A stretch of 64,000 nt of DNA from DATHBD01 sp035296325 (lineage in GTDB: Bacteria > Actinomycetota > Actinomycetes > Mycobacteriales > Micromonosporaceae). The notes beneath the pieces were generated by a model. The model did no database searches, was not told the DNA's origin, and was given only the letters and a program-made list of their open reading frames with translations. Positions 33,041 to 41,505 of this stretch are shown piece after piece (the first letter of the stretch is position 1; each line of letters starts with the position of its first letter). The position numbers and the translations under genes were made by a program. The stretch spans positions 1 through 64,000 of the forward strand of contig DATHBD010000026.1 in the NCBI GenBank assembly GCA_035296325.1, in the 5' to 3' direction.

Positions 33041-33236
33041 CTGTTGACCCTCCAGAGGCTGGTGCCCCGGGGTCCGTGACCGATGAGGCATTGAATATCG
33101 CCGATGCAGCACGTCTCGTTCGGGTGGTCAGAGTAGTCGATAGTTCGGACATATGTCCACCTCTCGGTCGTAGCGACAATGCGCCGGGAGTGTCGCTCAG
33201 TGTCATGAGAATTGCACGGGAGTTCGGACAGCCGGA

Positions 33237-33983
33237 GTGGATCGCGAATCGGTAGACGGCATGATGGCCGTCGCTACGGTGGCGCTTGGCGGGCTGGGGC
33301 GTGCTACGGCAGACCGCTGGCCGTGGCCGGCTACGTTCCGCCGGCTGACCGTAGCGTGCGAGGCCGTGGCGCAGCCGAACGCGCCCGCCGGAGGCCGGCT
33401 CGTGTGTCCGAGTGGCCCGTACGGCGCCACCTCGGCCGCGTCGATGCGACGGGCGCACCCACGTGTCGAGTCAGCCGAGTATCTTCGGGCGGTGGCGGAT
33501 GCTCCGGGAGAGTCGTTGGCGGACATGGTCCGGTCGTTCCTCGACGACGGCGAGGTCGCTCTCGTTCCGGAAGATCGGGACGCCGAGCATCGTAGAAACA
33601 CGTGGTCCTACAGCGTCGAACCGAATTCGATCGATGTGGCCGACGTTGTCGCTGCCCTCCACCACGTTACCCAAGGGCTCCGCGACCGATTCGCCAGCCA
33701 TGTCGGCGTGGCGACGTTCTACGCGTGGTACGACGAACAGACGGGCCAGCTTCGGTGCTCGGTGCGTTCGGTTGCCCCCGAGAGCCTTCCGTTCGGTGCG
33801 GCCTACCGGACCGTGGCCGACGCCGCTGAGGTCGTTCGCCTTGCCGCGGCAGATTCGCATCCCGGCACGGTCCGGTGGAGCGACCTCGTCGAGGGCGCCG
33901 ATGAGCCGGAAAGCCATCTGGACAAGCAGTTGGACCCGTTCCCGGTCTGGGCGGCAATCATCAAGAACCCCGATACCGCGTGA
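33237..33983 (+). CDS. Hypothetical protein (248 aa or shorter)
   Basis: The C-terminal two thirds look like a genuine folded protein: EYLRAVADAPGESLADMVRSFL, then NTWSYSVEPNSIDVADVVAA and HVGVATFYAWYDEQTGQLRC. No family name comes to mind. The N-terminal 60 residues are of low quality, so the true start could be the ATG at 33444, although it lacks a clear ribosome site. No membrane segment. It ends right where a HAD-family fragment in another frame begins. Confidence 0.5.
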   Translation: MDRESVDGMMAVATVALGGLGRATADRWPWPATFRRLTVACEAVAQPNAPAGGRLVCPSGPYGATSAASMRRAHPRVESAEYLRAVADAPGESLADMVRSFLDDGEVALVPEDRDAEHRRNTWSYSVEPNSIDVADVVAALHHVTQGLRDRFASHVGVATFYAWYDEQTGQLRCSVRSVAPESLPFGAAYRTVADAAEVVRLAAADSHPGTVRWSDLVEGADEPESHLDKQLDPFPVWAAIIKNPDTA

Positions 33984-33984
33984 C

Positions 33985-34380
33985 GGCTTGTGGGTAGGTA
34001 CTGCAGGAAACCAGACCGTACGGGCGGGTGGTCTCCTCAGGGGGTTGAACTTGGAGGCGGACATGATCGCCACCTCCGATGACTGGGGCGTGGCGAAGCC
34101 CGACGTCGCATTCTTCGACGAGGTCGTGAAGGCGTCGCCGTGCGCACCTGCCGGCTGCCCAACTCCTCCGGGCGGGGAGATCCTGTACGTCGGTGACCGT
34201 TTGGACAACGACATCCGGCCGGCGCACGCTGCGGGCCTGCGTACCGCGTTGATCCGGCGCGAGCCGTGGGCGGCGATCTGGCACGACGAGCGCGACGTGG
34301 CGCCGTTACCCACGATGCGGATCGACTCGCTCGCGGAGCTGCCGGAGCGGATAGAGGCGTTCAACGCTGCAGCGCGCTGA
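33985..34380 (+). pseudogene. HAD-superfamily hydrolase, C-terminal fragment
   Basis: Encodes VGTAGNQTVRAGGLL, SDDWGVAKPDVAFFDEVV, EILYVGDRLDNDIRPAHAAG and TALIRREPW, covering motifs II to IV of a HAD phosphatase (Lys in AKPD; acidic pair in GDRLDND). The first half with the nucleophile DxD motif is absent, so the product would be inactive. No normal start codon is found at its beginning. Its last 20 bases overlap the end of the convergent regulator fragment. Confidence 0.75.
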
Positions 34381-34620
34381 GCGTGGTCTGCCAGCCGTAC
34401 AGGCGGTCATCGAGTTCGCGTACGGCGTCGCTGTCAGCCCAGGGTTGCACGGCTTGGCGTACGTCGCGGATGCGTTCCATGCCGGTCGCATACCAGGTCA
34501 TGGTGAACTGGTCCATGGCCTGCTGCGCGTAGACGCACGCTTCGTTGGGATGCTTACGGGCGGCCTCGACTGCGGCCAGGTCATCGAAGACGACGACGCG
34601 TTGCTTGCCCTCGGCGGCGG
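34361..34620 (-). pseudogene. XRE/TPR-type regulator, C-terminal fragment
   Basis: The last ~80 residues (HPNEACVYAQQAMDQF, ATGMERIRDVRQAVQPW, AVRELDDRLYGWQTTLSAL) match the C-terminal helical repeat end of actinobacterial helix-turn-helix regulators. The DNA-binding domain is missing; upstream the frame has no resemblance to the family. Interpreted as a gene fragment. Confidence 0.6.
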
Positions 34621-34664
34621 GCAGAGCGTCGAGCGCAGTGGTCGGCCCGGTGGCGGAAGAGCGC

Positions 34665-34772
34665 GGCGAGCGTCCGTACTCCGACAACTGTGTGGAGATG
34701 GCGCCGTTGGATGGCGGCCTGGTCGCGGTGCGGGACTCCAAGTGCCCCGATGGCTCGGTCCTGGCACCGCTG
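34665..34772 (+). pseudogene. DUF397 fragment
   Basis: On the plus strand SDNCVEMAPLDGGLVAVRDS followed by KCPDGSVLAP is the core of a DUF397 domain, which normally lies in a 60-80 residue protein next to an XRE regulator. No proper start or tail remains. It sits just upstream, on the opposite strand, of the XRE fragment, consistent with a decayed XRE-DUF397 pair. Confidence 0.6.
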
Positions 34773-34869
34773 GCAAGATCATCTCCAGATCTTCTCCGAA
34801 CCGGGCTGGAAAACGGATCAGGCCGGCCCCCCGTGCTGGGGAACCGGCCCTGACCTGCTGTTCTCGCTG

Positions 34870-34943
<74 letters not shown>

Positions 34944-35008
34944 AGCGTGCCGAGCAATAGTAGCCCACCGGGTACCAGCGGCAAACTCGATACCCCGGAG
35001 CGCCCAAC

Positions 35009-36202
35009 TCAGGCCGGTCGTGGGACGGCGTCGTGCAGGAAGTCGGCCAGCGCCGCCTCGTACCGCTCCGGGTCGAGGTTCCACGACCGGCAGTGCCCGG
35101 CCGTCCGGGTCTCCACCAGCGTCACCAGGTCCGGACGGGCCGCCGCGAACTCCAGGGTGGGGCCCGGCGACACCAGCATGTCGTCGCGGTCCACGAACGC
35201 CAGCACCGGTACGGCGAGGTCCGGGGCGTACCTGCGGTGGTCCAACTGCGCGAGCCGGACACCGATCCGCCGCTCGACCAGGCGCAGCGTGGCCCATGCC
35301 CAGGATGGGGGCAGGGCCAGGCGGCGGGCGTTCATCCGCAGCGTGGTGACCCAGTCGACCACCGGGCAGTCGAGCACGATGCCCCGGACGGCGTCCACAT
35401 CGGGCGCGGCGAGGCGGCGCATCGTGGTGAGGATGGCGGCGCCGCCCATCGACCAGCCGTACAGGACGACGCTGCGGGCGCCGTTGGCCACGGCGTACTG
35501 AATGGCGGCGGCGACGTCACGCCACTCGGTGTCGCCGAGGTGGTACTGCCGGCCGAGGCTGTGCGGGGCGCCGGTGTCGTTGCGGTAGGTGATGACGAGC
35601 GTGTGCATGCCGCTGGCGGCCAGCGTCGGAAGCACGCGGAGCACCTCGCCGCGGGGGGCGCCGCGGCCGTGCACGGCGATGATCCAGGTGCCGTGCGCCG
35701 GCGTGGTGGGCGGCACCAGCCAGGCCGGCATGCCGCCGAGTTCACCTGGCACGGTCACCTCATCGAACGGCAGGCCGTGCGCCGAGGTGGGGTCGCCCTC
35801 GTAGACGTACGCGTTGGAGTACGCGCGGATGCCCGGCCGCAGCGTGCCGCGGCTGACCTCCACCACCTCGCGCACGACGCTCGTCCGGTCCGTGCTCAGG
35901 ACGTCGCCCAGCACGGCGTGACCGCCCAGCCAGGTGAGCCCCATCCGCAGCGGCCCGGCGAACTCCTCCATGCGGGGCAGGGTCACCGTCCCGTCACCGA
36001 CGCTGCGGACCCGGATCGGGTACGGCTTGGCGCGGCCCGCGTCGAGCAGGTAACTGGCCAGGTACCAGCCGGCGCCGGCGGTGCTGGTCGGCAGCAGGAC
36101 CGCGAGGCTGGCGGCACCGTAGACGGCGGCCCGCACCGGCCAGCGGCGGCCGATGCCGGCCTCGACGGCGTCGGCGGTACCGAGGTCGGCCTGGGTGGTC
36201 AT
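35009..36202 (-). CDS. Membrane-anchored alpha/beta hydrolase
   Basis: Encodes 397 residues. One hydrophobic segment (about 25-50) anchors the protein. The hydrolase domain has IIAVHGRGAPRGE, nucleophile Ser in YGWSMGG, Asp in VDRDD and His in AGHCRSW, a complete triad. Start ATG 36202 overlaps the metallophosphoesterase stop by four bases (ATGA), so the two genes are translationally coupled. Substrate unknown; the pairing suggests an envelope-related role. Confidence 0.88.
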   Translation of the reverse strand: MTTQADLGTADAVEAGIGRRWPVRAAVYGAASLAVLLPTSTAGAGWYLASYLLDAGRAKPYPIRVRSVGDGTVTLPRMEEFAGPLRMGLTWLGGHAVLGDVLSTDRTSVVREVVEVSRGTLRPGIRAYSNAYVYEGDPTSAHGLPFDEVTVPGELGGMPAWLVPPTTPAHGTWIIAVHGRGAPRGEVLRVLPTLAASGMHTLVITYRNDTGAPHSLGRQYHLGDTEWRDVAAAIQYAVANGARSVVLYGWSMGGAAILTTMRRLAAPDVDAVRGIVLDCPVVDWVTTLRMNARRLALPPSWAWATLRLVERRIGVRLAQLDHRRYAPDLAVPVLAFVDRDDMLVSPGPTLEFAAARPDLVTLVETRTAGHCRSWNLDPERYEAALADFLHDAVPRPA

Positions 36203-37092
36203 CGGGCGACGAGGGTGAGCATGGAGGCCTCCGGAGGACAGGCGAAGCGGACCGGTGCGGTGGGATGCGTCCCCAGGCCGGCCGACACATGCAGGTACGC
36301 CGGGGAGCCGGGCCAACGGTGCAGCCCTTTGGCCATGGTGCGGCTCAGTCCACAGTTGGTGGTGAGCGCACCGTACAGCGGCACGCACACCTGCCCGCCG
36401 TGGGTGTGGCCGGCCAGGAGCAGATCGAACCCGTCGCCGGCCATCGCGTCAAGCACCCGTGGCTCCGGCGAGTGCGTCACGCCCAGGCGCAGGTCAACGC
36501 CCGGGTCGGCGGGCCCCGCGACGGAGGCGTAGTCGTCCCGCGCGACGTGCGGATCGTCCACGCCGACCAGCTCGACCACCCGGCCGCCGGCCTTGACCAC
36601 GGTCCGGCGGTTGTTCAGGTCGGCCCAGCCGGCGCCGACGAGCACGTCGCGCAGTTCCTCAGTGGGCAGCGGGGCGCCCTGGATGTATGGGCGGTCGGGG
36701 GTGAAGTACCCGAACGGGTTCTTCAGCACCGGGCCGTGGTAGTCGTTGGAGCCGAAGACGAACGCGCCGGGGCGTTCCAGCAGTGGCGCGAGCGCCCGCA
36801 CCACGCCGGGAACCGCATCGGTGTGCGCGAGATTGTCGCCCGTCACGATGACCAGGTCCGGGTCGGTGCCGGCCAGCTCGGACACCCAGCGCTGCTTGCG
36901 GTGCTGGCCCGGCGTCATGTGCAGGTCGGACAGGTGCAGCACCCGCAGCGGCTCGGCGTCCGGCGCGAGCACCGGCACGTCGACCCGGCGCAGCGTGAAG
37001 AGGTTGCGCTCGACCAGCGAGGCGTACGCCAGGGTGCCGAGCCCGAAAGCGGCGGTGCCGGCGGTCAATCGGAGCAGGGAGCGGGTACGCAT
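36199..37092 (-). CDS. Metallophosphoesterase (YkuE/Rv3683-like)
   Basis: Encodes 297 residues. A short N-terminal membrane segment (about 8-26) precedes a calcineurin-like domain with DLHMTPG, GDNLAH, GSNDYHG, and GHTHGGQ for the dinuclear metal site. In Mycobacterium tuberculosis a protein of this type (Rv3683) lies next to ponA2 as here. Role probably in phospholipid or lipid-phosphate hydrolysis at the membrane; that is family-level inference. First gene of the pair with the downstream hydrolase. Confidence 0.88.
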   Translation of the reverse strand: MRTRSLLRLTAGTAAFGLGTLAYASLVERNLFTLRRVDVPVLAPDAEPLRVLHLSDLHMTPGQHRKQRWVSELAGTDPDLVIVTGDNLAHTDAVPGVVRALAPLLERPGAFVFGSNDYHGPVLKNPFGYFTPDRPYIQGAPLPTEELRDVLVGAGWADLNNRRTVVKAGGRVVELVGVDDPHVARDDYASVAGPADPGVDLRLGVTHSPEPRVLDAMAGDGFDLLLAGHTHGGQVCVPLYGALTTNCGLSRTMAKGLHRWPGSPAYLHVSAGLGTHPTAPVRFACPPEASMLTLVAR

Positions 37093-37205
37093 ATGCCAAG
37101 ATTACCGGCGCGGCGCCGCGACCGGTGTGCGATGGTGCCAGGCTGCGCGCGTGGGGCCGGGAAACCGTCCGCGTCGATCGGGTCCGTGGTGGTAGCTTGC
37201 CCGGC

Positions 37206-37676
37206 ATGACGACGCCCACGACGCCTCAGACGCTCAAGGCGCGGATCGAAGCCGACCTGCGCGCGGCCATGAAATCACGCGACGAGCTGGTCACTTCGAC
37301 GCTGCGGATGGCGATCACCGCCGTGCGTAACGCCGAGGTCGCCGGCGCGCAGGCCCGGGCGCTCGCCGACGACGAGGTGCTCGCGGTGCTGACCCGGGAG
37401 GCGAAGAAGCGCCGGGAGGCGGCCGCCGCGTTCGCCGACGCCGGCCGGGCCGAGCAGGCCGCGAAGGAGCGCGCCGAGGAGGAGGTCCTGGAGCGGTACC
37501 TGCCGAGCCAGCTCTCCGACGATGAGCTGCGCGCGATCGTGGCGGATGTGATGGCGGCCGGTGGCTTCTCCGGCATGCCGAGCATGGGCGCGGCGATGAA
37601 GGCGGCCCAGGTGATCGTGGCGGGCCGGGCCGAGGGCGGTCGGGTCGCCGCAGAGGTACGCCGTCAGTTGAGCTGA
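37206..37676 (+). CDS. GatB/YqeY domain protein
   Basis: Encodes 156 residues, the typical length. All-helical domain with LKARIEADLRAAMKSRDELV, TLRMAITAVRNAEV, LERYLPSQLSDDEL and the C-terminal GGFSGMPSMGAAMKAAQVIV. YqeY proteins resemble the tail of the GatB amidotransferase subunit and have been linked to tRNA-dependent amidation, though function of the free form is not settled. Starts ATG 37206 about 113 bases divergent from the phosphoesterase gene. Confidence 0.92.
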   Translation: MTTPTTPQTLKARIEADLRAAMKSRDELVTSTLRMAITAVRNAEVAGAQARALADDEVLAVLTREAKKRREAAAAFADAGRAEQAAKERAEEEVLERYLPSQLSDDELRAIVADVMAAGGFSGMPSMGAAMKAAQVIVAGRAEGGRVAAEVRRQLS

Positions 37677-37702
37677 GGGGTCGTCAGCGCGCGTCCCACG
37701 AG

Positions 37703-37916
37703 TCACGCCGGACACAGGGCGCGGAATGCCTCGGCCAGGTCGGCTCCTTCCGGCACCCCGCTGGCCGCTACCGCGTTGGCGACCTCTTCGGCCCGCCAGA
37801 AGTTGGACGGTACGAGACGCCCGGACGTGACGGCCTGCAGCGCGACGCCGGCTGCCTCGTCCGCGGTCTGTGCGCAACTGCACCAGCGCATCGCCGAACC
37901 GACTGCTCATGTCCAT
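37703..37916 (-). pseudogene. Small ORF, apparently frameshifted
   Basis: One frame starts MDMSSRFGDALVQLRT (from 37916) and then degenerates. The adjacent frame gives TADEAAGVALQAVTSGRLVP, NFWRAEEVANAVAASGVPEG, ADLAEAFRALCPA to a stop at 37703. Joining them with a one-base shift near 37870 makes a sensible 70-residue helical protein. Alternatively a 62-residue product starts at ATG 37891. Family unknown. A hairpin and a palindrome lie just upstream. Confidence 0.4.
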
Positions 37917-37921
37917 CGTCC

Positions 37922-37967
37922 GCTGTCCGCAGCCAGGTGCGGACAGCTTTGAGGTACCCGTACCTCA
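37922..37967. promoter_or_regulatory. Adjacent hairpin and palindrome upstream of a small minus-strand ORF
   Basis: A perfect 10-bp stem (37922-37931 with 37938-37947, 6-base loop) is followed two bases later by an 18-base palindrome with 8-base arms, TGAGGTAC-CC-GTACCTCA (37950-37967). The latter looks like a protein-binding site. The flanking genes are divergent (minus ORF ending at 37703, plus gene from 38026). Confidence 0.5.
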
Positions 37968-38025
37968 GCGTTAACCCTGAGGCTACAAGGGAGCGTGGCG
38001 GCTGGATGTCCACAAGGCCCGAGCG

Positions 38026-38262
38026 GTGAGTACGCACATGCCGGCGGGGCCGTCATGGCTGTGCAACGGGTGCGGCGCTCCGTGGCCCTGCCTCACCAAA
38101 CAGCGCCAGCTACTGGCGGAGTTCACCGACGCGCCCACCTCCCTGACGCTCTACATGGCGGGACGGCTCAGCGACGCCGCCGGTGACCGGCGCGACCTGC
38201 CGGCCGAAGAACTCTACGATCGGTTCCTCGGATGGGCACGTGGTCCCGGCCGGCCGGGCTAG
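38026..38262 (+). CDS. Small Cys-containing conserved hypothetical protein
   Basis: Encodes 78 residues with WLCNGCGAPWPCLTKQRQL near the N-terminus, a Cys-x2-Cys-x4-Cys pattern suggesting metal binding, and the tail PAEELYDRFLGWARG. I recall similar small proteins in Micromonosporaceae without assigned function. GTG 38026 or ATG 38038 could start it. Its stop overlaps the convergent PBP gene by four bases. Confidence 0.65.
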   Translation: MSTHMPAGPSWLCNGCGAPWPCLTKQRQLLAEFTDAPTSLTLYMAGRLSDAAGDRRDLPAEELYDRFLGWARGPGRPG

Positions 38263-40739
38263 AACAGGTCGCTGGGGCAGAGGAAACACTCTGCGGGCGC
38301 CCGGCCAGGGCCGCGTGGGTTGGGCCGGCCCGGATCGGCCGGCGGCGGCGCGCCGCCACCCGCGCTGATCTTGATCGTCACGGAGGAGCCCTTGGGTGCC
38401 TTGTTCGACGGCACGGTACTGGCCACCGAGCCGGCCGGGCAGTCCGACTCGATCGGTTCGTTGTCGACCCTGGGGGCGAAGCCGGCCCCTCGGAGCGCGC
38501 CGGTTGCCGCTCCGACATCGCCGCAGCGCAGGCCGTCCGGGATCCTGACCTGGTTGCCCCGGATGAGTGCCTCGCTCGGGGCGGCGAAGTTGTCCGCCGG
38601 GCGGCCGTTCATGCCGTCGCGCAGGGTGTATGCCACGGCGTTGTTCACCGGAGGGTGCTCCATCTTCCGGCCATGCTTGGGATAGTCCGGGTCGGTGAGG
38701 AAGCCGGCGACCGAGAGGCGCTTCGTTGTCGCGACGAAGGTGGCGCTCCGGTCGTCGTCGGTCGTGCCGGTCTTGCCGGCCGTCGGCCGACCTACGATGC
38801 CGCGCACGGTACCGGCCGTTGCGCCGGTGCACTGGGAGGTCGCCGACCTGTCCCCGACCGGGCAGCGGGCGGCATCCATCGCGGCGCGGGCCACGTCCGG
38901 GCTGATCGACCCGTCCTTGCAGACGGGTTCGGCTCCGGGGACCTTGTTGTCCTGCCGATCCCGGACCTCCACCACCGGCGTCGGTTCGCAGAGCCTGCCG
39001 TCGGCGGCGAGGGTCGCGTAGGCGTTGGCGAGATCCAGCGGGACCGAGGCGTACGTGCCCAGGGTGAAGGCTCCCTGGGTGGCCGCCCGCTTCGGGTCGT
39101 TCGCGTTCTCCGCTTCCGTCGGCGACCGGAACTTGATGCCGGCGCGTCTGGCGGCGTCGATGACGCGGTCCGCACCGACCTGCTCGGTGAGGGGGACAAA
39201 GTACGTGTTCACTGATCTGCCGAACGCGCTCCACATGTCGTGGACGCCGCTCATGCCGTCCACGGCGTTGCTGGGGCACCAGAACCTGGTGCCGGGGCAC
39301 GCCGACGGAGCGCCCAACTTGTCGGCGTACTTCGTCTTCGCGCGCTTCTGGGCATCGATTGTGTAGTCGAGCGGGATGCCCTTCTCCAGCGCCGCCACGG
39401 CCGCGAAGATCTTGAAGTTGGAGCCGGACTGGAATCCGGTATTCTCCGGGCTCCCGGTCACGAACGGGACCGTGGTGCTGGGGTAGTTGCCCTTCAGCCC
39501 GCGGGCGCGCTTCTCAGGGTCGCTGTGGGCGCCGTTCTGAGTCTGGTCGTTGCTGAAGCGGCGGTTGGTGGCGATCGCCTGGACCCGCCCCGTTCCCGGC
39601 TCGACCGCCGCCAGCATCATCGCCAGCGGGCTGCCCATGGCGACCTGGAGATTCTTGCCGACGGCGCCGGACTGGTGCTGTGCCTCGCGGAACGCCGCCG
39701 CCTGGGTGCCGACGTCGAGCGACGTGATGATCTTGTATCCGCCGGACCGCAGGGCCTGCTCCCGCAGGTACGGGTGCTCGCCGAACGCCGCCTGGTCGAG
39801 CCACCAGCGCACCAGGAAGTCGCAGAAGAAGCCGGCGCCCAACTCGGGGCGGAACGTCTCGGTACAGTCCCGGGGGGCGCGCTGGTTGTAGATCTCGATC
39901 TTCTCCTGCTCGGCCTGTGCCTTCTGCTCCTCGGTGATCTTGCCCATCTCGACCATCTGCTCGAGCACGTAGGTCCGCCGCTCCATCGCCAGCGGGCGGC
40001 CCTTTTCGGTGGTGGGGTCGAGCGTGGAGGGCGCCTTGGGCAGCCCGGCCAGCAACGCCGCCTCGCCGAGGGTGAGGTCCTTGGGGTGCTTGTTGAAGTA
40101 CACGCTCGCGGCGGCGTAGACGCCGTACGAGCTGTGCCCGAACGGGGCGATGTTGAGGTAGCGCTCCAGAATCTGCTCTTTGTTGAGCTTCTTCTCAAGG
40201 GCGATCGCGTACTTCATCTCGCGCAGCTTGCGGGTCGGCGTCTGCTCGGTGGCGGCGACGACCTCAGCCGGGGTGGCGGCCGAGTAGGAGATGGCCTGCC
40301 GCACGTACTGCATGGTGAGCGTCGACCCACCCTGGGACACCTTGTTCTTCGTCTGGTTGGCCACGAACGCACGGGCGACACCCTTGCCGTCGACGCCGTT
40401 GTGCTTGTAGAACCGGACGTCCTCGGCAGCCACCATCGCCTGCTGCATGACCTCGGCGACCTGGTCGAGCCGGACATCCATCCGGTACTCGTCGTAGAGC
40501 TGCGTCAGCAGGGTCACCCCATCGGACGCGTACATGTAGCTCATCTGCGGGGACGGCCGCTCGATGATGTCCGACGGGAGCTTGTCGAAGGCGTCGGCGC
40601 TGCCCTTGGCGGCGAGGCCGGACATCGCCACCGCCGGGAATGCCGCGGCGGCCACGACGAGGCCGGCCAGCAGGCCGCACAGGACGAGCGACACGATGTT
40701 GGACAGCAGGCTGCGGTCCCGCTTGCGCACTGAGGTCAC
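38259..40739 (-). CDS. Bifunctional penicillin-binding protein with PASTA domain (PonA2-like)
   Basis: Encodes about 826 residues. After one membrane helix (about 12-40) comes the GT51 glycosyltransferase domain with catalytic Glu106 in AAEDVRFYKHNGVDGKG and GGSTLTMQYVRQ. The transpeptidase domain has Ser440-x2-Lys443 in GSNFKIF, SVN in GRSVNTYF and KTGTT. A single C-terminal PASTA domain (VRIPDGLRCGDVGAATGALR) and a Pro-rich tail follow. It polymerises and crosslinks peptidoglycan. Position beside whiB4 and a metallophosphoesterase matches M. tuberculosis ponA2. Start GTG 40739 is the best guess; the frame is open further upstream. Confidence 0.92.
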   Translation of the reverse strand: MTSVRKRDRSLLSNIVSLVLCGLLAGLVVAAAAFPAVAMSGLAAKGSADAFDKLPSDIIERPSPQMSYMYASDGVTLLTQLYDEYRMDVRLDQVAEVMQQAMVAAEDVRFYKHNGVDGKGVARAFVANQTKNKVSQGGSTLTMQYVRQAISYSAATPAEVVAATEQTPTRKLREMKYAIALEKKLNKEQILERYLNIAPFGHSSYGVYAAASVYFNKHPKDLTLGEAALLAGLPKAPSTLDPTTEKGRPLAMERRTYVLEQMVEMGKITEEQKAQAEQEKIEIYNQRAPRDCTETFRPELGAGFFCDFLVRWWLDQAAFGEHPYLREQALRSGGYKIITSLDVGTQAAAFREAQHQSGAVGKNLQVAMGSPLAMMLAAVEPGTGRVQAIATNRRFSNDQTQNGAHSDPEKRARGLKGNYPSTTVPFVTGSPENTGFQSGSNFKIFAAVAALEKGIPLDYTIDAQKRAKTKYADKLGAPSACPGTRFWCPSNAVDGMSGVHDMWSAFGRSVNTYFVPLTEQVGADRVIDAARRAGIKFRSPTEAENANDPKRAATQGAFTLGTYASVPLDLANAYATLAADGRLCEPTPVVEVRDRQDNKVPGAEPVCKDGSISPDVARAAMDAARCPVGDRSATSQCTGATAGTVRGIVGRPTAGKTGTTDDDRSATFVATTKRLSVAGFLTDPDYPKHGRKMEHPPVNNAVAYTLRDGMNGRPADNFAAPSEALIRGNQVRIPDGLRCGDVGAATGALRGAGFAPRVDNEPIESDCPAGSVASTVPSNKAPKGSSVTIKISAGGGAPPPADPGRPNPRGPGRAPAECFLCPSDLF

Positions 40740-41167
40740 GCGCAAAAGGGTACGCGACCGCGTCGCAGGCCGCGTCCTCGCGCATGCCCGCCTCGTTGTC
40801 CAAGACGCGTCACCGGTGGGTGATTTGGTCGTCCCCCGCCTGCCGATTCTCCTCCCGAGCAAGGCGGTCGTGCCGGCATTTCAGGCAGATCGCTCCCCGA
40901 CCGTCGACGATCGCCGCCGAAATCAGCCCATTGGCTGATCGCGATCAAGCGGTTAACCTGGCACAACAGCGTTGCGTAATCGTATGACTACAGAGCATGA
41001 TGGTTCAGCAAGCAACTTGCGGGGTGTCCGCGTCAGGCAGCCGCGTCGCCAAACAGCGGCGTTGTGATCACCGTCCAATTCCCGAGTGGGGACCCGGTTT
41101 GGGCGGTTGGTTGTCGGGCCTGCGGGCGCGGACCGGCCAGGGGGAGATCAAAGGGGGGCGTGGAAAT
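40740..41167. other. Divergent promoter region of ponA2-like gene and whiB4
   Basis: 428 bases without a gene. Contains a dyad ATCAGCC-CATT-GGCTGAT (40922-40939) and an overlapping palindrome GATCGCGATC (40937-40946) that may be regulator sites. Promoter elements for whiB4 may lie near 40970-40990 (TTGCGT and TATGAC) but are weak. Confidence 0.35.
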
Positions 41168-41485
41168 ATGAGTATGGTCGTTGACTGGCCGAGTATGGCG
41201 GCATGTCGTAACGGAGACCCGGACGCGTTGTTCGTGCAGGGGGCCGAGCAGAACGTGGCAAAGCGGATCTGCCGCGGCTGCCCGGTGCGGTACGAGTGCC
41301 TGGCCGATGCGCTCGACAACCGCATCGAGTTCGGCGTGTGGGGTGGCATGACCGAACGGGAACGGCGGGCTCTGCTGCGCCGGCATCCACAGGTGCCCAG
41401 CTGGCGCAAGACGTTCGAGGCGGCGTTGAGCCAGAACCGGGACGTCACCGACGCCGAGCAGAAGGAGCTGGTGCCTACCGGGTGA
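41168..41485 (+). CDS. whiB4: WhiB-family iron-sulfur regulator, WhiB4-like
   Basis: Encodes 105 residues. Four Cys ligands for a [4Fe-4S] cluster are present: one in MAACRNGDPDALF and three in ICRGCPVRYEC. They are followed by the beta-turn motif GVWGGMTERERRALLRRHP. The segment CLADALDNRIEFGVWGG is closest to mycobacterial WhiB4, and the flanks (ponA2-like gene and two GET3-like ATPases) match the Rv3681c locus. WhiB4 is a redox-responsive DNA-binding protein. ATG 41168 follows a purine-rich GGGGGG site. Confidence 0.9.
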   Translation: MSMVVDWPSMAACRNGDPDALFVQGAEQNVAKRICRGCPVRYECLADALDNRIEFGVWGGMTERERRALLRRHPQVPSWRKTFEAALSQNRDVTDAEQKELVPTG

Positions 41486-41505
41486 GCCGAATCAGGTCAC
41501 CCGGT
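41477..41505. terminator. Hairpin shared by convergent whiB4 and ATPase genes
   Basis: ACCGGGTGA (41477-41485) pairs perfectly with TCACCCGGT (41497-41505) around an 11-base loop. The stop codons of both convergent genes are inside the arms. Likely a bidirectional terminator or pause element. Confidence 0.6.
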
